Of a DNA stretch of 64,000 nt, positions 49,193-61,800 are shown in pieces. The stretch is from Muricea muricata (lineage: Eukaryota; Cnidaria; Anthozoa; Malacalcyonacea; Plexauridae). The position numbers and the translations under genes were made by a program. The stretch covers positions 5,686,201 through 5,750,200 of the forward strand of contig OY979726.1 in assembly GCA_963855995.1 (NCBI GenBank), in the 5' to 3' direction. The notes beneath the pieces were generated by a model that was not told the DNA's origin, did no database searches, and saw only the letters and a list, made by a program, of their open reading frames with translations. Numbering within the stretch: position 1 is the first letter of the stretch; each line of letters begins with the position of its first letter.

Positions 49193-50844
49193 TTACTCCA
49201 TGAACTTTTAATGCGGAATATAGTTGTTGAGAATAATGCCCGGTTTGATGGAGGAACTGTCAATTCTTGTTTCCCATTTAAACGAGATTGCGTGTGTAAA
49301 AATGGCGATAGTTGATTGAAATTAAATCGTATAAAAATCCTTTTCTTGTATGTGTGGTATAATAATTTATATGAAATGTGAAGCATTAACAATGCCAGGA
49401 AGTTTTGGCTCGTAAAAAGATTTTTCGATCATGCTTGTAAATGCTGGAGGTGGGGGCAGTGAACATCCGCTACATATTGGTAAATGTTCTGTCTTGATGT
49501 CGTGAGTATGGTGAATTGTACTTGCGAGACTTTACAGACACTAGGGAGGCCAGCCTGATTTTGTACTCCGCCGTAGAGTAAAACACCTAAAACCTTCATT
49601 ATTGTAATCATCTGTGATGATGGCTACTGCCGTCAACCAAGGCTTACCAGCACGGTAGCAACAACGCGAAATGTGTTTACACGAGTATTATTTAGAGAGT
49701 TTACGATCTGCGACGAGGCGGCTCGACGACGCAGTTTTAAAACAAGCAAATTTGTTCGCACTGTGAGTGTTTCTGGTCCCAGAGGAATTCTCAACGGCGT
49801 TTTCGTTCTCAACACGACATTGAACCAAGCATTATCGCGTCCTTAGAGCAACGTGGAAGCCATTGTAATTTTCAGAGCCGTTTAAACTCCACAGTTCAGC
49901 AACAACCGCATTTGTAAGGGTCAAACGGCGGCGTGCTTATTAAGCTGATTTGAAGTAGCATTGAAATATTATATTAAAATGCTAAGCGCTTGTTTTAAAG
50001 CTAAAAATTTACATTGCGTTGTCGAGCAAGTCGCGTTGTGAATCGTAAACTGGTGTTTTGAAAGTAAATGCCTGGAATTAGTGTCCTCAAGGGGCGCTTT
50101 TTTTCCAGGGGACGAGGACATTCGAGGCGCGTAGGCCAAGTTGAACCTGGGCGTAGCATTAATAAAGTGGGTGACGGTCGTTTGCGCATGTGCGTGTTCT
50201 GTTTACAGTTTTTGTTTTGTTCAATTTCAACGGCATAACATGACGTAGAGAAGAAATTAAAATAACAGAAATGATTTTTTCGTGGGGAAACATTAAATTA
50301 TTATGATTCAAAGAAGCCGGTTACAGCTTTTTGTACGTGGCTGTGATTCGAGGTACATCTATGTCTCAAAGCGAGGAGCGGAAATTGCGAGTTTGAATAT
50401 CCTGTATTAAAATTGTAGGTGTATCTTAAGCGTTGTGTCTCTGGAAGCGTTATTTTTGTGTCTCATGAATAATAACCTGAAATATATTTCACGCTGTTAC
50501 ACTACATACAGTTTTTTGTTTCAGAGAACATACAAAATATTTACTACAAATTGTAATTCCAGATTTAATAATTAAATATAAGCAACGTACGTGTTCCTGT
50601 TGTGATTGCTGCGGAGCGAGCGAGCCTGAAGCGAGCGAGCGAAGCAGCAGACCTAATTTATTTATGTATGTAGGGGAGAATTTATCTCAAACCATGTTTA
50701 CCGCAGTGCATTGTGGTCATGCGCGTTCGGAAATGCGCAAAACACCTTTCCTCACCTGTGTTTCGTCACCAATTATGTCTTGTGTTCAGGAGATATCATG
50801 TTTCAGGCTGGCTGTTTAAAAAATCGTAGTTAGTCAAAAACATG

Positions 50845-51151
50845 ACCGTAAGAACCACGGGGGCAAGGGGGGCTTGAGCCCCCCTGACTTCAAAGGCAGG
50901 GGGGCTGAGCCCCCCTAAACATCATCGTTGAGTCTAGAAGTAAATACACGTTTTTAAACGGTTTACAGTCTTACACATGTCTTAATCCAATAATTATGGC
51001 AAAAACTAACCTCAAAAGTGCAGAAAAACATGTTTAAGCATGCTAAAAATAGAAAAAAATTCTGGGGGGCGTGTCCCCGGACACCCTAGCAGCACTTGTG
51101 CCTTCAGCGATCGAAGAACCCCCTAACTTTTTTCATCTTCCTACGGCCTTG
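50845..51151. mobile_element. Possible MITE flanked by 12-bp direct repeat
   Basis: GTCAAAAACATG occurs at 50833-50844 and 51152-51163. Between them the ends are weakly inverted (ACCGTAAGAA against TTCCTACGGC) with CCCCCCTGA/GGGGGGCTT hairpins inside. Superfamily not clear. Confidence 0.5.
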
Positions 51152-52156
51152 GTCAAAAACATGTGCCTTATCAAGGTTAAATTATATATGCGAGAGGAAG
51201 ACAATTTGTTTTTCTGAGTATATTCATTTTTGAAGTCTGCTGTGTGCGGTAATAGTCGAGTACTACAATTTAAAACGAGTTTGTTACTCGCACACAACAA
51301 TATTAAATCTCGTATTAAATTGCAGTTGAATTTTAATATACATGCTATTTGATAGTATCGCGTTGTGAAATTGTATTAAAGCGCGTTTGTTTTGTCCATA
51401 ATAATTTTCCAACATTACCATTTTTGTTAATAGTCAACTATATTAAGTTAACAAACCACAGTTGAACAGAGACACTGCATAATTATATATTCACGGTATG
51501 TTCTAAAACGGATCTGCTGTTCACGCGACATTATTTGCGGTGGAATTATGACAGTTTTAAATTTCGCATGTTTGTGGTCTAGCAAATATTTTCAACAAAC
51601 ATAATTATAAAACAACAAAGTATTTCAGAGTTCACTGCAGCTGTAAGAAAATCGTTAGCGTATTATTCCTCATCGATAAGGCATTTGCTTTTGACTTTGT
51701 TGACCCCTTTTGACCCATTATGCTACAGGGAGCCCCACTATGAGTTATGCATTGAATTAGTTATAGGATTGAAGGACTGAACTAATATTGTATTTATTTG
51801 TAAAACAACACACGGCTATCTGAAAATCAACCTTTCTACATGATCCGCATGCAGATGGTAACAAATCCAAGTTTTCCAAGGCTTTGAAACCAGTGAACTC
51901 AAACACATGAGCTTTGAAATTGTACCTTCCTACTGTACATTCCACCTATAATGACTTCAAGAACGCAAAAGGTTTGCAATAAGGAATACAAAAGGCTTTA
52001 TCTACCATTGAATATTTGAACACAATGTCATGCTGTACTTATTGATAGTATACGTGCTTGACAATCTGGGATTTTATTAATGCTCTACATTTTAACCTTG
52101 ATGGCATCTCTTCAAAATCAATATCTATGTTGGTCAACGTTTATTCAAAAATATGG

Positions 52157-52310
52157 TTCTTCATCGTCACGTGTGTATTGTGTTTTTGCCAAATCCACCA
52201 ATAGGAATTCTTAAATTACCCTATTGTTCAAGTCGCGGATGGCTAAATTTCCTAAAACCTTGCTATTGGTTAGTTAGGTGAAAATACAATACGCACGTGA
52301 CGACGAAGGA
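52157..52310. mobile_element. Short inverted-repeat element
   Basis: GTCACGTGTGTATTGTGTTT faces its near complement ending CGCACGTGAC; inner arms with CCAATAG/CTATTGG also pair. Confidence 0.65.
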
Positions 52311-52659
52311 CCTCATTCCTGCATAAACCAGAACAAAAACATAGATAATGACTTATATTGTAGTTCTAATGAGTTTCCAAACCATCTAGCTCTATTAACT
52401 ATGCTTGGACTGACAAACTTAAATTATAAAATTGGATGAGGTGCGCTTGAAGGAATATTCCTGAAATGGATTACTTTAATAATCTTAAAAGTTATCCCAC
52501 ATTTTTAAGTCAAAATAAGAAAATATGGCAGAACATTTGCCAGCTTAAATCGGCTTCTGTATTGTTTAATTGTTATATGTTAAATAGGCAAAACAAGAAA
52601 ATGAACAAACATTTTTAGTTGTAACTGTTAATAAAATGTTGTTATTTGAAGTTGGCTTT

Positions 52660-53490
52660 CTGCTCTAGTTATTAAATGTTCCTATGATGGATAAGACGTG
52701 CGTAAAATGATCTGCGCCATGATTACCCTTTTCGGCCAAAATATCAATGGCTTGTAAACAAACCTATTGCCCGTTCGATATTTCATGCTGTATTTCTGGA
52801 ACAACGATTCTTTCATCGTGAAAATCATCTATTGCCTATTGGTACTAGACCAAAAGTGTCAATACCATACTTGGGAGTGGACAAACTTCCTAATTGGGAT
52901 CAAATATCATCATACTAGTTTCTCATAAGGCAAGCGAGCATTTGTTTAGCGATTTCGTTGATTTTCTAACTCCAACAAAGATTTGCTAATTCTTGGTAGG
53001 AAAACCATATGTAGTGCAAAAAGAAGTAGTTCATTTGTGGAATCCAGTAGATGTCGTGCTTCAAGAAACTTAAACAGGTCGGAATAATACCTTGTTACAA
53101 CCCTATTCACATCCGCCCACAACCTCTCAATGCTCTGGTTGTGGAGGATGCGTCCAGTTATGAAACTGCCCCGACTTAGCCCACGAGACGATATCATATA
53201 GCGAGCCACATCATAATTTTCAACGCCATGGTCTCCCCGCACGGGTAGCCAAATTTTCGGACGCTGCTCAGGAAAAATCCTAGAGAAGTTGCTGCCATGT
53301 TATTGTTTGTGCACTGCATGTATATTGGCAGTCGACTGTACCCGTCTACACAACCCAAACCACAAAACGCAAAGAGATCGACTTATGATTCGTGTCAATG
53401 TGCCATAAGTGATTTCCTCTCTGCACATTGTATGTACGACTATATATGGCAATATTTCTTCCAACTGCTCTTTCAATAGGATCAAGCGAA
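52660..53490 (-). pseudogene. Integrase-core (DDE) gene remnant
   Basis: On the minus strand, across frames: YNVQRGNHLWHIDTNHK near 53420-53370, then [16 protein letters not shown] (53240-53190), [20 protein letters not shown] (53165-53105), [16 protein letters not shown] (53030-52980), and a degraded tail near 52800-52690. This matches the integrase-core proteins common in cnidarian and fish genomes, with first Asp in HIDTNHK, second in DHGVEN and Glu in SIERLW. Several frameshifts separate the pieces, so it is not functional. It is probably transposon-derived. Confidence 0.65.
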
Positions 53491-54824
53491 TTCAACCTAT
53501 TCCTTATACGGCATGTTTGGAAAAGTATATTTCGACTTCTTATTCTTAAGCTACTAATTAGTAATTACTAACTACTCCCCACTATTTGGAGCAGGATTAA
53601 GCATGTTAACAATTACACTGTCTAATTTAGCGTCTGATATGCTAGAGTATTTCCCGAGAATCCCATACTCTTGTCTCCTATACAGTGTTCGTTCACTTAC
53701 AAGCACGAACTATAGAGTATAGTGTTCAAAACACGCCGCAGATTTTATATAAAACCACAGATAAAACCCATCCGCCATTCGGATATTTTATTATTTTTTT
53801 GAATTTTCTTATATCCCGCTTCTCGATGGTTTTTTTTTAGAATTATTCTCGACTACATTTTTCATGTAAACTGACTACCACATAACTAAATTGACCACTA
53901 CAAAAGCTCCAAGATAAGTTGACATCAAAGTTACACACACATGCTGACAACGCTTGAAGGCCACGCTTCTTCAGCTCGATCAATTGCCATAGCAAAGTTG
54001 CAATGCTAGAAAAAGCTTCTTGATCTTTTCAAACGGAGCGTGCTGAGCGTTCAACTAAGTGTTGCTTAGGAGAAACGTTGGTCGCTAGTTCTTTAATTTA
54101 GAAACAACAATTCAAGTCTTTGAAAGTACTTGAATTTAGACAGACACTCTTATTGACTTGGCAAATTAAATGTTTATCGCTTTTGAATTTATTTAGGTTG
54201 TAGTTTTTTATTTGACGCCCTTTTAGTGCTTGAATTTCATGATATATGGCCTTCATAGTCTTTAAGACGGCCTTGAGTTTTGCTCTCATTGACATGTACA
54301 AACTATGTTATATACATTCAACTACGGTGCCTTACGGTGATTATTGTTTAAAGTTTCATGATTTCTCTGCTTGCTATTTTAACACCATTTTTTCTTGCTA
54401 CAACACGAAGTCAAAATATTAATTGCTTCTTCAGATCTTGGTTTAGGTCCGCATATACAGCTAATTCAATAAAGGCTGTCCTTCCAAAAGCGTAGACTGT
54501 TTTACTATGAGCACGCAAGGGATGATGGATTATAGCTTATTTTCAAACACGGAATTATTTCTTTGAAACAACATCATATCGGAAATTTTCGACTGTAAAT
54601 TTACTTGCTACAAGGTACTTTTCTAAGTATCAAGACCTAAATAAACAATAATCCATCAGACAATCATTCCTTGCAAACTCATAGTTTACACTTTAGAAAA
54701 GACAACCTTAAATGAAATAGCTGTATATATATACAAAACACTTTGCAACGATCATTTAACTTTGAAAACGATAAGCACGAAACTACAGTAGGACCATAGT
54801 TGAGGGTTATATTGGTCTGGTAAA
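53491..54824. other. Intergenic, no gene seen
   Basis: AT-rich; no coding signal or clear repeat recognised. Confidence 0.4.
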
Positions 54825-55045
54825 CAGTGGCAGCACCAGAGGGGGCAAGGGGGCATCTACGCCCAAGTTTGCCCCCCCCCCTCACAATATCGCACAATGT
54901 TTTGCAATTTCTTTGAGTTTCATTAAAATTATGGTCTATCTAATGACTATCATTAGTAGCCAAAACAATGTTGCCCCTCAAAGCATTTCTTTGCCTCTAA
55001 ATTGCCCCTTATTTAGTTCAGCCTGGCACTGCCACTGCTAGTAAA
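54817..55045. mobile_element. hAT-like MITE with 8-bp duplication
   Basis: The element 54825-55037 (213 bp) has TIRs CAGTGGCAGCACCAG against complement of CTGGCACTGCCACTG, flanked by CTGGTAAA and CTAGTAAA (one mismatch). Confidence 0.8.
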
Positions 55046-55122
55046 TGCTATTAAAATTAATAGTTCTAAAGATGAATCTGCGTGTTGACATATAATAATG
55101 GAAATAGTTTAATAGAACTGGT

Positions 55123-55548
55123 TCAATATTTATTAAAATTATTTTTTGATAGCAAATCTTGACGTGCTTGTAATAAATTATCCTGAGCGTCAGTAAAATT
55201 TGGATCCACATCCAAAGCTCTCTCTAAATCATCTACTGCGAGTTTAAACCTGCCCATTCTGTAATGAATTTGGCCACGATTATAATAGGAAACTGCTAAC
55301 GATGGATCAAGTTCTATTGCTGCGGTATAGTCTCGTACAGCACCGTGAAAGTCGACAGTCAAGTAGCGCAAATGTCCCCGATTATTTCTTGCCAGAGCGA
55401 GAATTGCTTTATCTTTTGCACTCTTTTCTTGCCTCTCGATAAAACTTGTGTACAATTTCTCAGCTTTTTCGACGTCCCCATTTGTCATAAGGTTCGTAGC
55501 TTCCCTTTCTATTGTGGAAAAGTCATGTTTACCATCGACGGCAGCCAT
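55123..55548 (-). CDS. TTC32: Tetratricopeptide repeat protein 32
   Basis: A 141-residue single-exon frame. TPR units are visible from about residue 13 (ATNLMTNGDVEKAEKLYTSF), then NNRGHLRYLTVDFHGAVRDY-TAAIELDPS, then VSYYNRGQIHYRMGRFKLAV-DDLERALDVDPN. The order, length and ending in a Lys-Tyr tail resemble vertebrate TTC32 (about 150 residues). TPRs mediate protein binding; the specific role of TTC32 is poorly known. The frame stays open upstream to a GTG at 55608, but the first ATG is at 55548 in a good context (AAAAATGGCT), so that start is chosen. It is divergently arranged with SPC24, 502 bp between start codons. Confidence 0.8.
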   Translation of the reverse strand: MAAVDGKHDFSTIEREATNLMTNGDVEKAEKLYTSFIERQEKSAKDKAILALARNNRGHLRYLTVDFHGAVRDYTAAIELDPSLAVSYYNRGQIHYRMGRFKLAVDDLERALDVDPNFTDAQDNLLQARQDLLSKNNFNKY

Positions 55549-56050
55549 TTTTTTGTTTCGTGAAGCTTCGTCAAGAGATCGGTACCTGCTCGGCAATCTG
55601 CTCGGCACGGACCGGCATCAGTGTTTCCACTTCTAATGCAATTTTCTGAATTAAGAAAATGTTCAGCTGAATTGGACCTTTAACCTTTTAGACAAAATTT
55701 TGAAAAAAAATCGAAACAGGCAAAAATATTACCACATCTTGAAAGAGCATCCAAACTGAGGTAATCTTTTTTCCTATTTCGATTTTTTTCAAAATTTCGT
55801 CTAAAAGGTTAAAGGTCCGATCTTAGGAAATATCATTCAATAAATTTAGGAGAAAAATCAGGAAATGTTCCCATTGAAATGTCCCAATTATTACAAAACA
55901 CAGATAGACAAATTAACGTGCAAAAAATTATAATTTAGGTAGTGGAAGCACTGCAGTCTAAAATTTCGGGCGCCATTTTCAAAGTTGAAATTGACGATTC
56001 AAATTATCAAATATTTTTGTTCCAACAAAACGTTGTAATACTTGTAAACT
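55549..56050. promoter_or_regulatory. Bidirectional TTC32/SPC24 promoter region
   Basis: A 502-bp gap separates the start codons of two divergent genes, so both promoters probably lie here. No TATA box is obvious near either start. Much of it is occupied by the inverted repeat at 55674-55818. Confidence 0.55.
55674..55818. repeat. Hairpin repeat in shared promoter
   Basis: Arms of about 60 bp: GGACCTTTAACCTTTTAGAC and on, against its near-perfect complement; loop about 25 bp. A MITE is likely. Confidence 0.85.
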
Positions 56051-56653
56051 ATGTCATTTGAAGAGCTTATCCAAACGGCTAAAGAACTGATTGTAGTTCT
56101 TGACAGCGGCGATGATGAAGCAGAACTTCTAGCGGTCGGCGAAGCCCCGAAGAAGGACATCGAGCTCACTGAAAAGCGGAATTTGGAACTAAAGCGTTGT
56201 GTACAAGCACTGGCGAAGCTCGAAGCACAAGAAACCAAAGTGTCTTCAATATCCTCGCAAGAGAATAAAGAAAATAACGAAGCTGTCTCAGTTTTAGAGA
56301 GAGAAAAATGCAGCAGAGCAAAGAGCATTGAAAAGTTAAACGCCGCTATCGGGTCCTTGGAGAACACCATTCGTGAAATCGATTTGGAAAGTTCAAAATT
56401 GCGCAACGAGAAGGCAGTCATACACCAGCAGGCAAGTGATGCATTGCCAAAAACGAAATATTCGTTTAGCTTGTATTCAAATATCACTCGACTACGCTGG
56501 GACTATGACAGTGACGAAGACAAACTGCAAGGTTTTGTAACCTCTCTGAAGGATGTACGACCTTTCTCGTTGAACGTGAAAGAACATAGCAGTCATTTTA
56601 TTGCAAACTATTTGTGGGATGTTATAGCGTCTGCAAAACATTCTCGAGCATAA
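56051..56653 (+). CDS. SPC24: Kinetochore protein Spc24
   Basis: A 200-residue single-exon frame, near the length of human SPC24 (197). Residues about 30-120 are charged and heptad-like (coiled coil; EKRNLELKRCVQALAKLEAQ and later ENTIREIDLESSKLRNEKAV). The C-terminal globular (RWD-like) domain shows SLYSNITRLRWDYDSDEDKL, then FSLNVKEHSSHFIANYLWDV. The WDY and F-I-x-x-Y-L-W motifs match SPC24 of other animals. In the NDC80 complex, SPC24 pairs with SPC25 and binds the inner kinetochore during mitosis. Start at the first ATG, with the N-terminus (SFEELIQTAKELIVVL) as in the family. Confidence 0.88.
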   Translation: MSFEELIQTAKELIVVLDSGDDEAELLAVGEAPKKDIELTEKRNLELKRCVQALAKLEAQETKVSSISSQENKENNEAVSVLEREKCSRAKSIEKLNAAIGSLENTIREIDLESSKLRNEKAVIHQQASDALPKTKYSFSLYSNITRLRWDYDSDEDKLQGFVTSLKDVRPFSLNVKEHSSHFIANYLWDVIASAKHSRA

Positions 56654-56847
56654 ATGCATATTGGCAGGTGTAATGAACTACATATATTTAAAAACACTGA
56701 TCAGTGACAATCCAGGCATGTAAACCTCCTGCTGATGGTGTGCCAGTCATTGTTAAGCCCCATGCCAAGGTGGCCAACGACATAAAACTATAACTTTTTG
56801 GCTTCAAATACACTGTGAAAACTATAAAATCTCATGCCACTATGGCA

Positions 56848-57019
56848 GGGACCTAACTGGAATGTTAATTGGGGGGTGTATATTCCTATAGTCATGTTCT
56901 GCCCGACGAGTTTCTTTTCAAATCAAATTCAAATTTCTCATTTTGAAAAGAAATCTGTCGTGCAAAACATGCATATATAAATATACACCCCCCCCCAATT
57001 AATGTTCTAGTTATGTCCT
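56848..57019. mobile_element. Foldback MITE
   Basis: GGACCTAACTGGAATGTTAA and the GGGGTGTATATT part face complements AATATACACCCC and TTAATGTTCTAGTTATGTCC. Inner arms with TTCTTTTCAAA pair too. Confidence 0.75.
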
Positions 57020-58052
57020 TGCACTATGCCAAGGATTTTCAAATTCCGTGCCAAAGATCTTCGGCATGGTGTAAACGGATTCCACCCTGGATGACAATTT
57101 GTCATCCTTGGTGTTTTTAATATACATTTATATACACATATGCTTGATGAAAATTTGTAATGTTCATTTTTTTATATTTACTGCTACTGCTGATATTATT
57201 GCTATTTAATCTTTAAAAACAACAGTAGCCCATCAGCAAAGATGCTGTTTTCTAAGGCACAATGTTACTCTTTACCACCATCATTAACCTTGTCTTACCC
57301 AGCAACAATGGTAGTTTTGGGAGCAGAAAAACACTTCTCTTCCAAAGGTTTTAGTAAACTGTAAAAGTGCCCAGACTCCAAAACATGTCAACACTGCTCT
57401 CTATTAATGAAAAACACATATTTTTGTTATGTTTGCCCTTTAGCTTACATGATATGCACTTGGTAACTTCTTTGTGCACCTGCACTTACAATTTGTAGGT
57501 TCTTCACACCCAATATCTTGTTAAAAATTGCCATACTCCTCACCCCATTCAAATCAGACATCTGCAAGCAGCCCGCCATACCATAAAGTGTTTTAATACT
57601 GTTCAGATGGTTTCAGCATTTGCTGGTTATATATCTTACTGCGTTGTCAATTTTTTGTCAAAGGTTATTGCCAACCATAGCTTTAAACAGCTTTTATATT
57701 ATTACATAATTATTATATATTATGTCATTTTTGGTCATTTCCTAGAGATTTTAGCAACTTCAGGTAGGGGGGGGGATTAACTACTATCCAGCCAATAAGC
57801 CAGATATTTACTTTTGCATGATTCCTACTAAAAAAATGTTTTGTTACATATCATGTACCTAAGTCTATATATTCTTAGGCTGTTTACAGAATACAGAGAA
57901 TCTTTAGATACTGAACTGATTTGTTAAAAGGCTTGAATCCAGGTTCATTCATTTTATTTCTTTATTGTTCTTTCAGATTTTTACAAAATTTTAAAAATAT
58001 TTTGTCTAACATTTCTGTATTCTCCACAAAAACCATTTTTAAAGAGTTAAAT

Positions 58053-58306
58053 TTAAAGGGGGGTTACAGTCCGTAATGTAAACAAACGCTTTGTTTGCAT
58101 TTTGAAACTCTATATTCGCAAAATATGACTTACTAAATGGATATCTGACACTTTTCTGGTTTGCTATGCTTAAAAATGAATGTAAACCAGAGTTTCAATA
58201 CAAAAAGAGTTCGAAAAATGTGAAATTTGGACAATGTTTATATTTGGTGGCCCACCTTTGTTATGAGCAGAACCGATGCGCAGAACGGACTGTAACCCCT
58301 CTTTAA
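58053..58306. mobile_element. piggyBac-like MITE, TTAA duplication
   Basis: The element 58057-58302 (246 bp) has TIRs AGGGGGGTTACAGTCCGT and the complement of ACGGACTGTAACCCCTCT, flanked by TTAA on both sides. Confidence 0.8.
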
Positions 58307-58711
58307 GTGTGCTGATTTGTGCCAAACATTTTCCCAAAAAGACAAGTTTACAACTGATCTCTAGAAATAGAAACTGGACACATCTTTCAAAATTTATGAG
58401 ACTAGACAAATTTTAAACCTATTGTAAGGTATAAAATTTAGTCAGCCAGCTCACACCTTAACTGGGCTAGCCCATGCCCACCTATCACCAGAGAAAGTTT
58501 CTGCTGTCTAGGAATATTGATGCAAGGCAATGCATGCTACCTGTATTCCAGAAAATGAACCTTAAACCAAGCAAAAAAAGAATTGTGCATTTATGCATGT
58601 CGGTGGTGGGGGGGGGGGTTATAATAATACCCCTCCCCCCTCCCCATGCTCGCTTGGTGTCGTAATCTGTCGAACGGCGTTTGAGAGATGGAGTCTTTCA
58701 AATAAATAAAA

Positions 58712-58732
58712 ATGGTGGACGTCAAAAGCTGA
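58712..58732 (+). other. Possible uORF upstream of AP5S1
   Basis: ATG GTG GAC GTC AAA AGC TGA, closing 21 bases before the AP5S1 start codon. Whether it lies in the mRNA depends on the transcription start, which is unknown. Confidence 0.35.
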
Positions 58733-58753
58733 CGTTGATTTTGTTTTCTTGCG

Positions 58754-58837
58754 ATGGTTTACGCATTTCTAGTGCACACATTGGCTTCTGGTCCTTGCCA
58801 TGTTTTGTACTCTGCAATATTTGCAAATGAACAAACG
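58754..58837 (+). CDS. AP5S1: AP5S1 exon 1
   Basis: 28 codons from the ATG, donor gtaact, phase 0. Confidence 0.75.
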
Positions 58838-61800
58838 GTAACTTCCTTTGAAAAATATTTAACATTTTGTTCACTGAATACTTGGTGTGCAATTAGTGCA
58901 AATTGACTTATTTATTTGCAGTCCTAGTATTACTGGGTTTATTCGTATATGAAATAAATCAAATAAATAATTTAATAGAGTTGTGTACTTGGGTAGGGGC
59001 CGTCAGGTGTGCCCTTCCCAAAATGCGAATGACATTTGCATTCATACCAAATAATAAAACCCATTTTGTCGTGAACTATGTACCCCTACATATGCGTGGT
59101 GTTTTGTGCATCATTTGTGTACTGCAATATGAGATTTAATTTTTTCACATGTGCAGGTTGTGTAAATCAAACAAATATCAATAATAAGTTTTGGTTTATG
59201 TTGTCATGCTTTAAAACTGCAAGGCTAGTTTAGCCTAATTTTTGAAAACATCTTGGCATGATATTTAAAAGTAACTTGCTTAGGCAGGAAAAAAGGTTTG
59301 CTTGACAAATTGTGGGAGGGGGATATGGCTAAGTTCCAGGACCATCTGTCATGTGATTTTAAGCTAATCAATGTTCCAGATCCTGAATCATTATGCCATT
59401 ATTATATAAGAATAATAAATAATTTATGATATACAATATATATATTAAAGATTTCAACTGGGATGAATTTTACAATGAATAAAACCTTAAAACCAGCTAA
59501 ACCAAATAACCAATGTCAGGGTAATGTTGGCCGTTAAAAAGAGTGACAGTAGGCACCAAAATGTCATTAATACTCTTGAAAGTAGCCAGCCTAGCTATGT
59601 TGAACTATCAGCGTGGCAGACTGAGCTTGATCGCATGCATGCAATGTTCATCATTGTTGAGAACATTGAATATTGTAGGCAGCAAAAAATTGTTCAATAA
59701 TATGCAATTATTGGATGAGGTTTTTGTGATATGCGGAATTATCAATGTCGAGGTAAGAGTTATCAGCCGAGCCGAAAGCGAGGCAGATAACTGTTACCGA
59801 CCCGTTGATAACTTTGCATATCACAAAAATCGAATCCGATAATTGTTTTATTATACATTGTAAGCAGAAAAAATAAACATGGTAACAAAAGAACAGATTT
59901 ATTTGGAAAATGAAACAGAAAATATTGAGAAAAAAAAATGTTGCCATGCCAACCATTGATGCTAACGAACACTGCATACTGTAATAATCTGCACCATAGG
60001 CTCAACATGCAGATAACTCAGCAGGTAACTGAGTTATCTGCAGATTGTGTGATAGTCGCATTTATCTGCATACAACTGACCAATCACAGCGCATAAAACA
60101 ACTGCAGTGTATAATAATAGTGCTTATTCAATCCTGGTTTTTTTTTCATCAACCCCTCAACACGTTGTTTGTTTTTTTCTTATAAATAGTATAAGTGGGC
60201 AAGTACACCTACTGAGAGAATTTACCCAGTCCTGCTTAAAATTTTAGATTCTCGGACTCAGATTTATATGTTAATTATGATCATTTCAGACAGTAGATGG
60301 TACAAAAAAAGATTTAAGGGAAGTCGTCAAGAAACAATTGTCACATGTGGCTTCCAGAGTTCAGTCAGAATATTCATTTCATCGTGCTGTCGGGGGATCC
60401 GTTTCAAATCCCAGTGATATGGAAGCAAGTAACGAGTAAGTTTCTTCCAAAGTGGCATGCATACTTTATGTGATTGTAATTACCATGGGAGGCTACTAAT
60501 TGGGGGGGGGGGGCAGCCACAGAGCAAGGAATAAACAGAAGGGACGTTCAAGTCGAAACCTTTGAAGTTTTTCCCGCCTATGTTGCTTTATGCAGGTGCC
60601 AGCCAGTTACTGAATTTCCTTTGCAATTGAAACAGTATAAAGTTTGTAAGGCTGTTTCAGTTATTATTCTGGCCATTAAGCTGCATTAAGATAGGGGAAA
60701 TATTGCATTGCTGAGTAGATATGTTCTCTGATGCCCTTGCTCAGGCTGTTGAGCAACATCACCAATGCACGCTTTTTGGTTGTGAAAACTGATGTATGAG
60801 AAATGTTGGGAAGCTGTTTGTTTCACTCTGACAGCATGTAGTGTGTATTATTGTGATATGAGCATTTTCTCCCTAATACTAACTAAGCTATATAATATAT
60901 GGTTAGCCAAAATTTGCTGGCCATCCCATTGAGCTGTAATGGACCAAATTCCAACAAATTGAGGTCAATCTACTACCACACCAATGAACAACTCCTGGCT
61001 TTTCTTGTTCTGTCAAGTTAAACATGTTGGTTGCATTGATTTTTTTATATACGTGTCAGCATTATTTTACTGACTATTGCCATTCTTATACCTTTCCAAT
61101 AATTGTGCAAAACAAGTAAGTGTGCATGTCCAAAGAACCATAAGTTAATTATCCCTACCCCCTGTGGGCTGACAACTCTTGGCAAATGGTGATGGTGAAG
61201 GGGGAGAGGTATATTAAGGCCAGTGTCCCTTCACTTTAGGTTTTAACGTTGACATATTGAAAGCATATAAACTTATTGAAACCTATCACCCATCAAAATT
61301 CAAATATTTATCAATTTTAGACTTGTGTCTGTCATGAAGTCTAGTGGACTATTCAGGTAGAGTATGAGAGATGGATTACGTTTGTGCTTTATATATTAAG
61401 TTTGTCTTACGTCACATCAGTGGCGTAGTTAAGAGGGGCAAGGGCAAGGGGCGACCGCCTCCCCCCCCCAATTGTGCTCAAGATCATTCGAAATGTCTAC
61501 TAAATCCGTGTAGAAGTTGAGGGGCGGAAACCCTAGAATGCCTTTGCCGCTTGCTACTTGCCCCCCCCCCCCAAAACAATGACCCTGGCTATGCCACTGC
61601 GTCACATCACGTCACGTCACTCTGATGTCCACACTGGGCAGGCTAAAAAGTATGCCTGCGGGAAACAAACCTACAGTCGGACATTGGATTGCTAGTCCAG
61701 AGTTTTGCAAATTGAGTCACTCAGTCAGGTCGGTTCAATTAGTATGATAATTGGTGGGAAAATGATAGCCACCATATGCGATTGCGGTAAAGTATGCCTG

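Larger units (their letters stand above)
49193..52659. other. Downstream of EEF1A, no gene seen
   Basis: No coding homology recognised. It contains a GAGCGAGC-type palindrome near 50612-50645 and the elements listed at 50845 and 52157. Confidence 0.45.
56654..58753. other. Intergenic between SPC24 and AP5S1
   Basis: No gene recognised. Two inverted-repeat elements are listed separately. A poly-G tract lies at 57766-57774. Confidence 0.45.
58838..60289 (+). other. AP5S1 intron 1
   Basis: Contains the inverted repeat at 59704-59850 and a palindrome at 60008-60047. The 58903-59139 open frame is intronic and not recognised. Confidence 0.55.

Noticed and set aside
55549-55608. N-terminal extension of TTC32
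   Set aside because: It would begin at GTG; the first ATG gives the family length and a better context.
58903-59139. Hydrophobic 78-aa frame
   Set aside because: It lies in AP5S1 intron 1; no family match recognised and the flanking exons join in frame without it.
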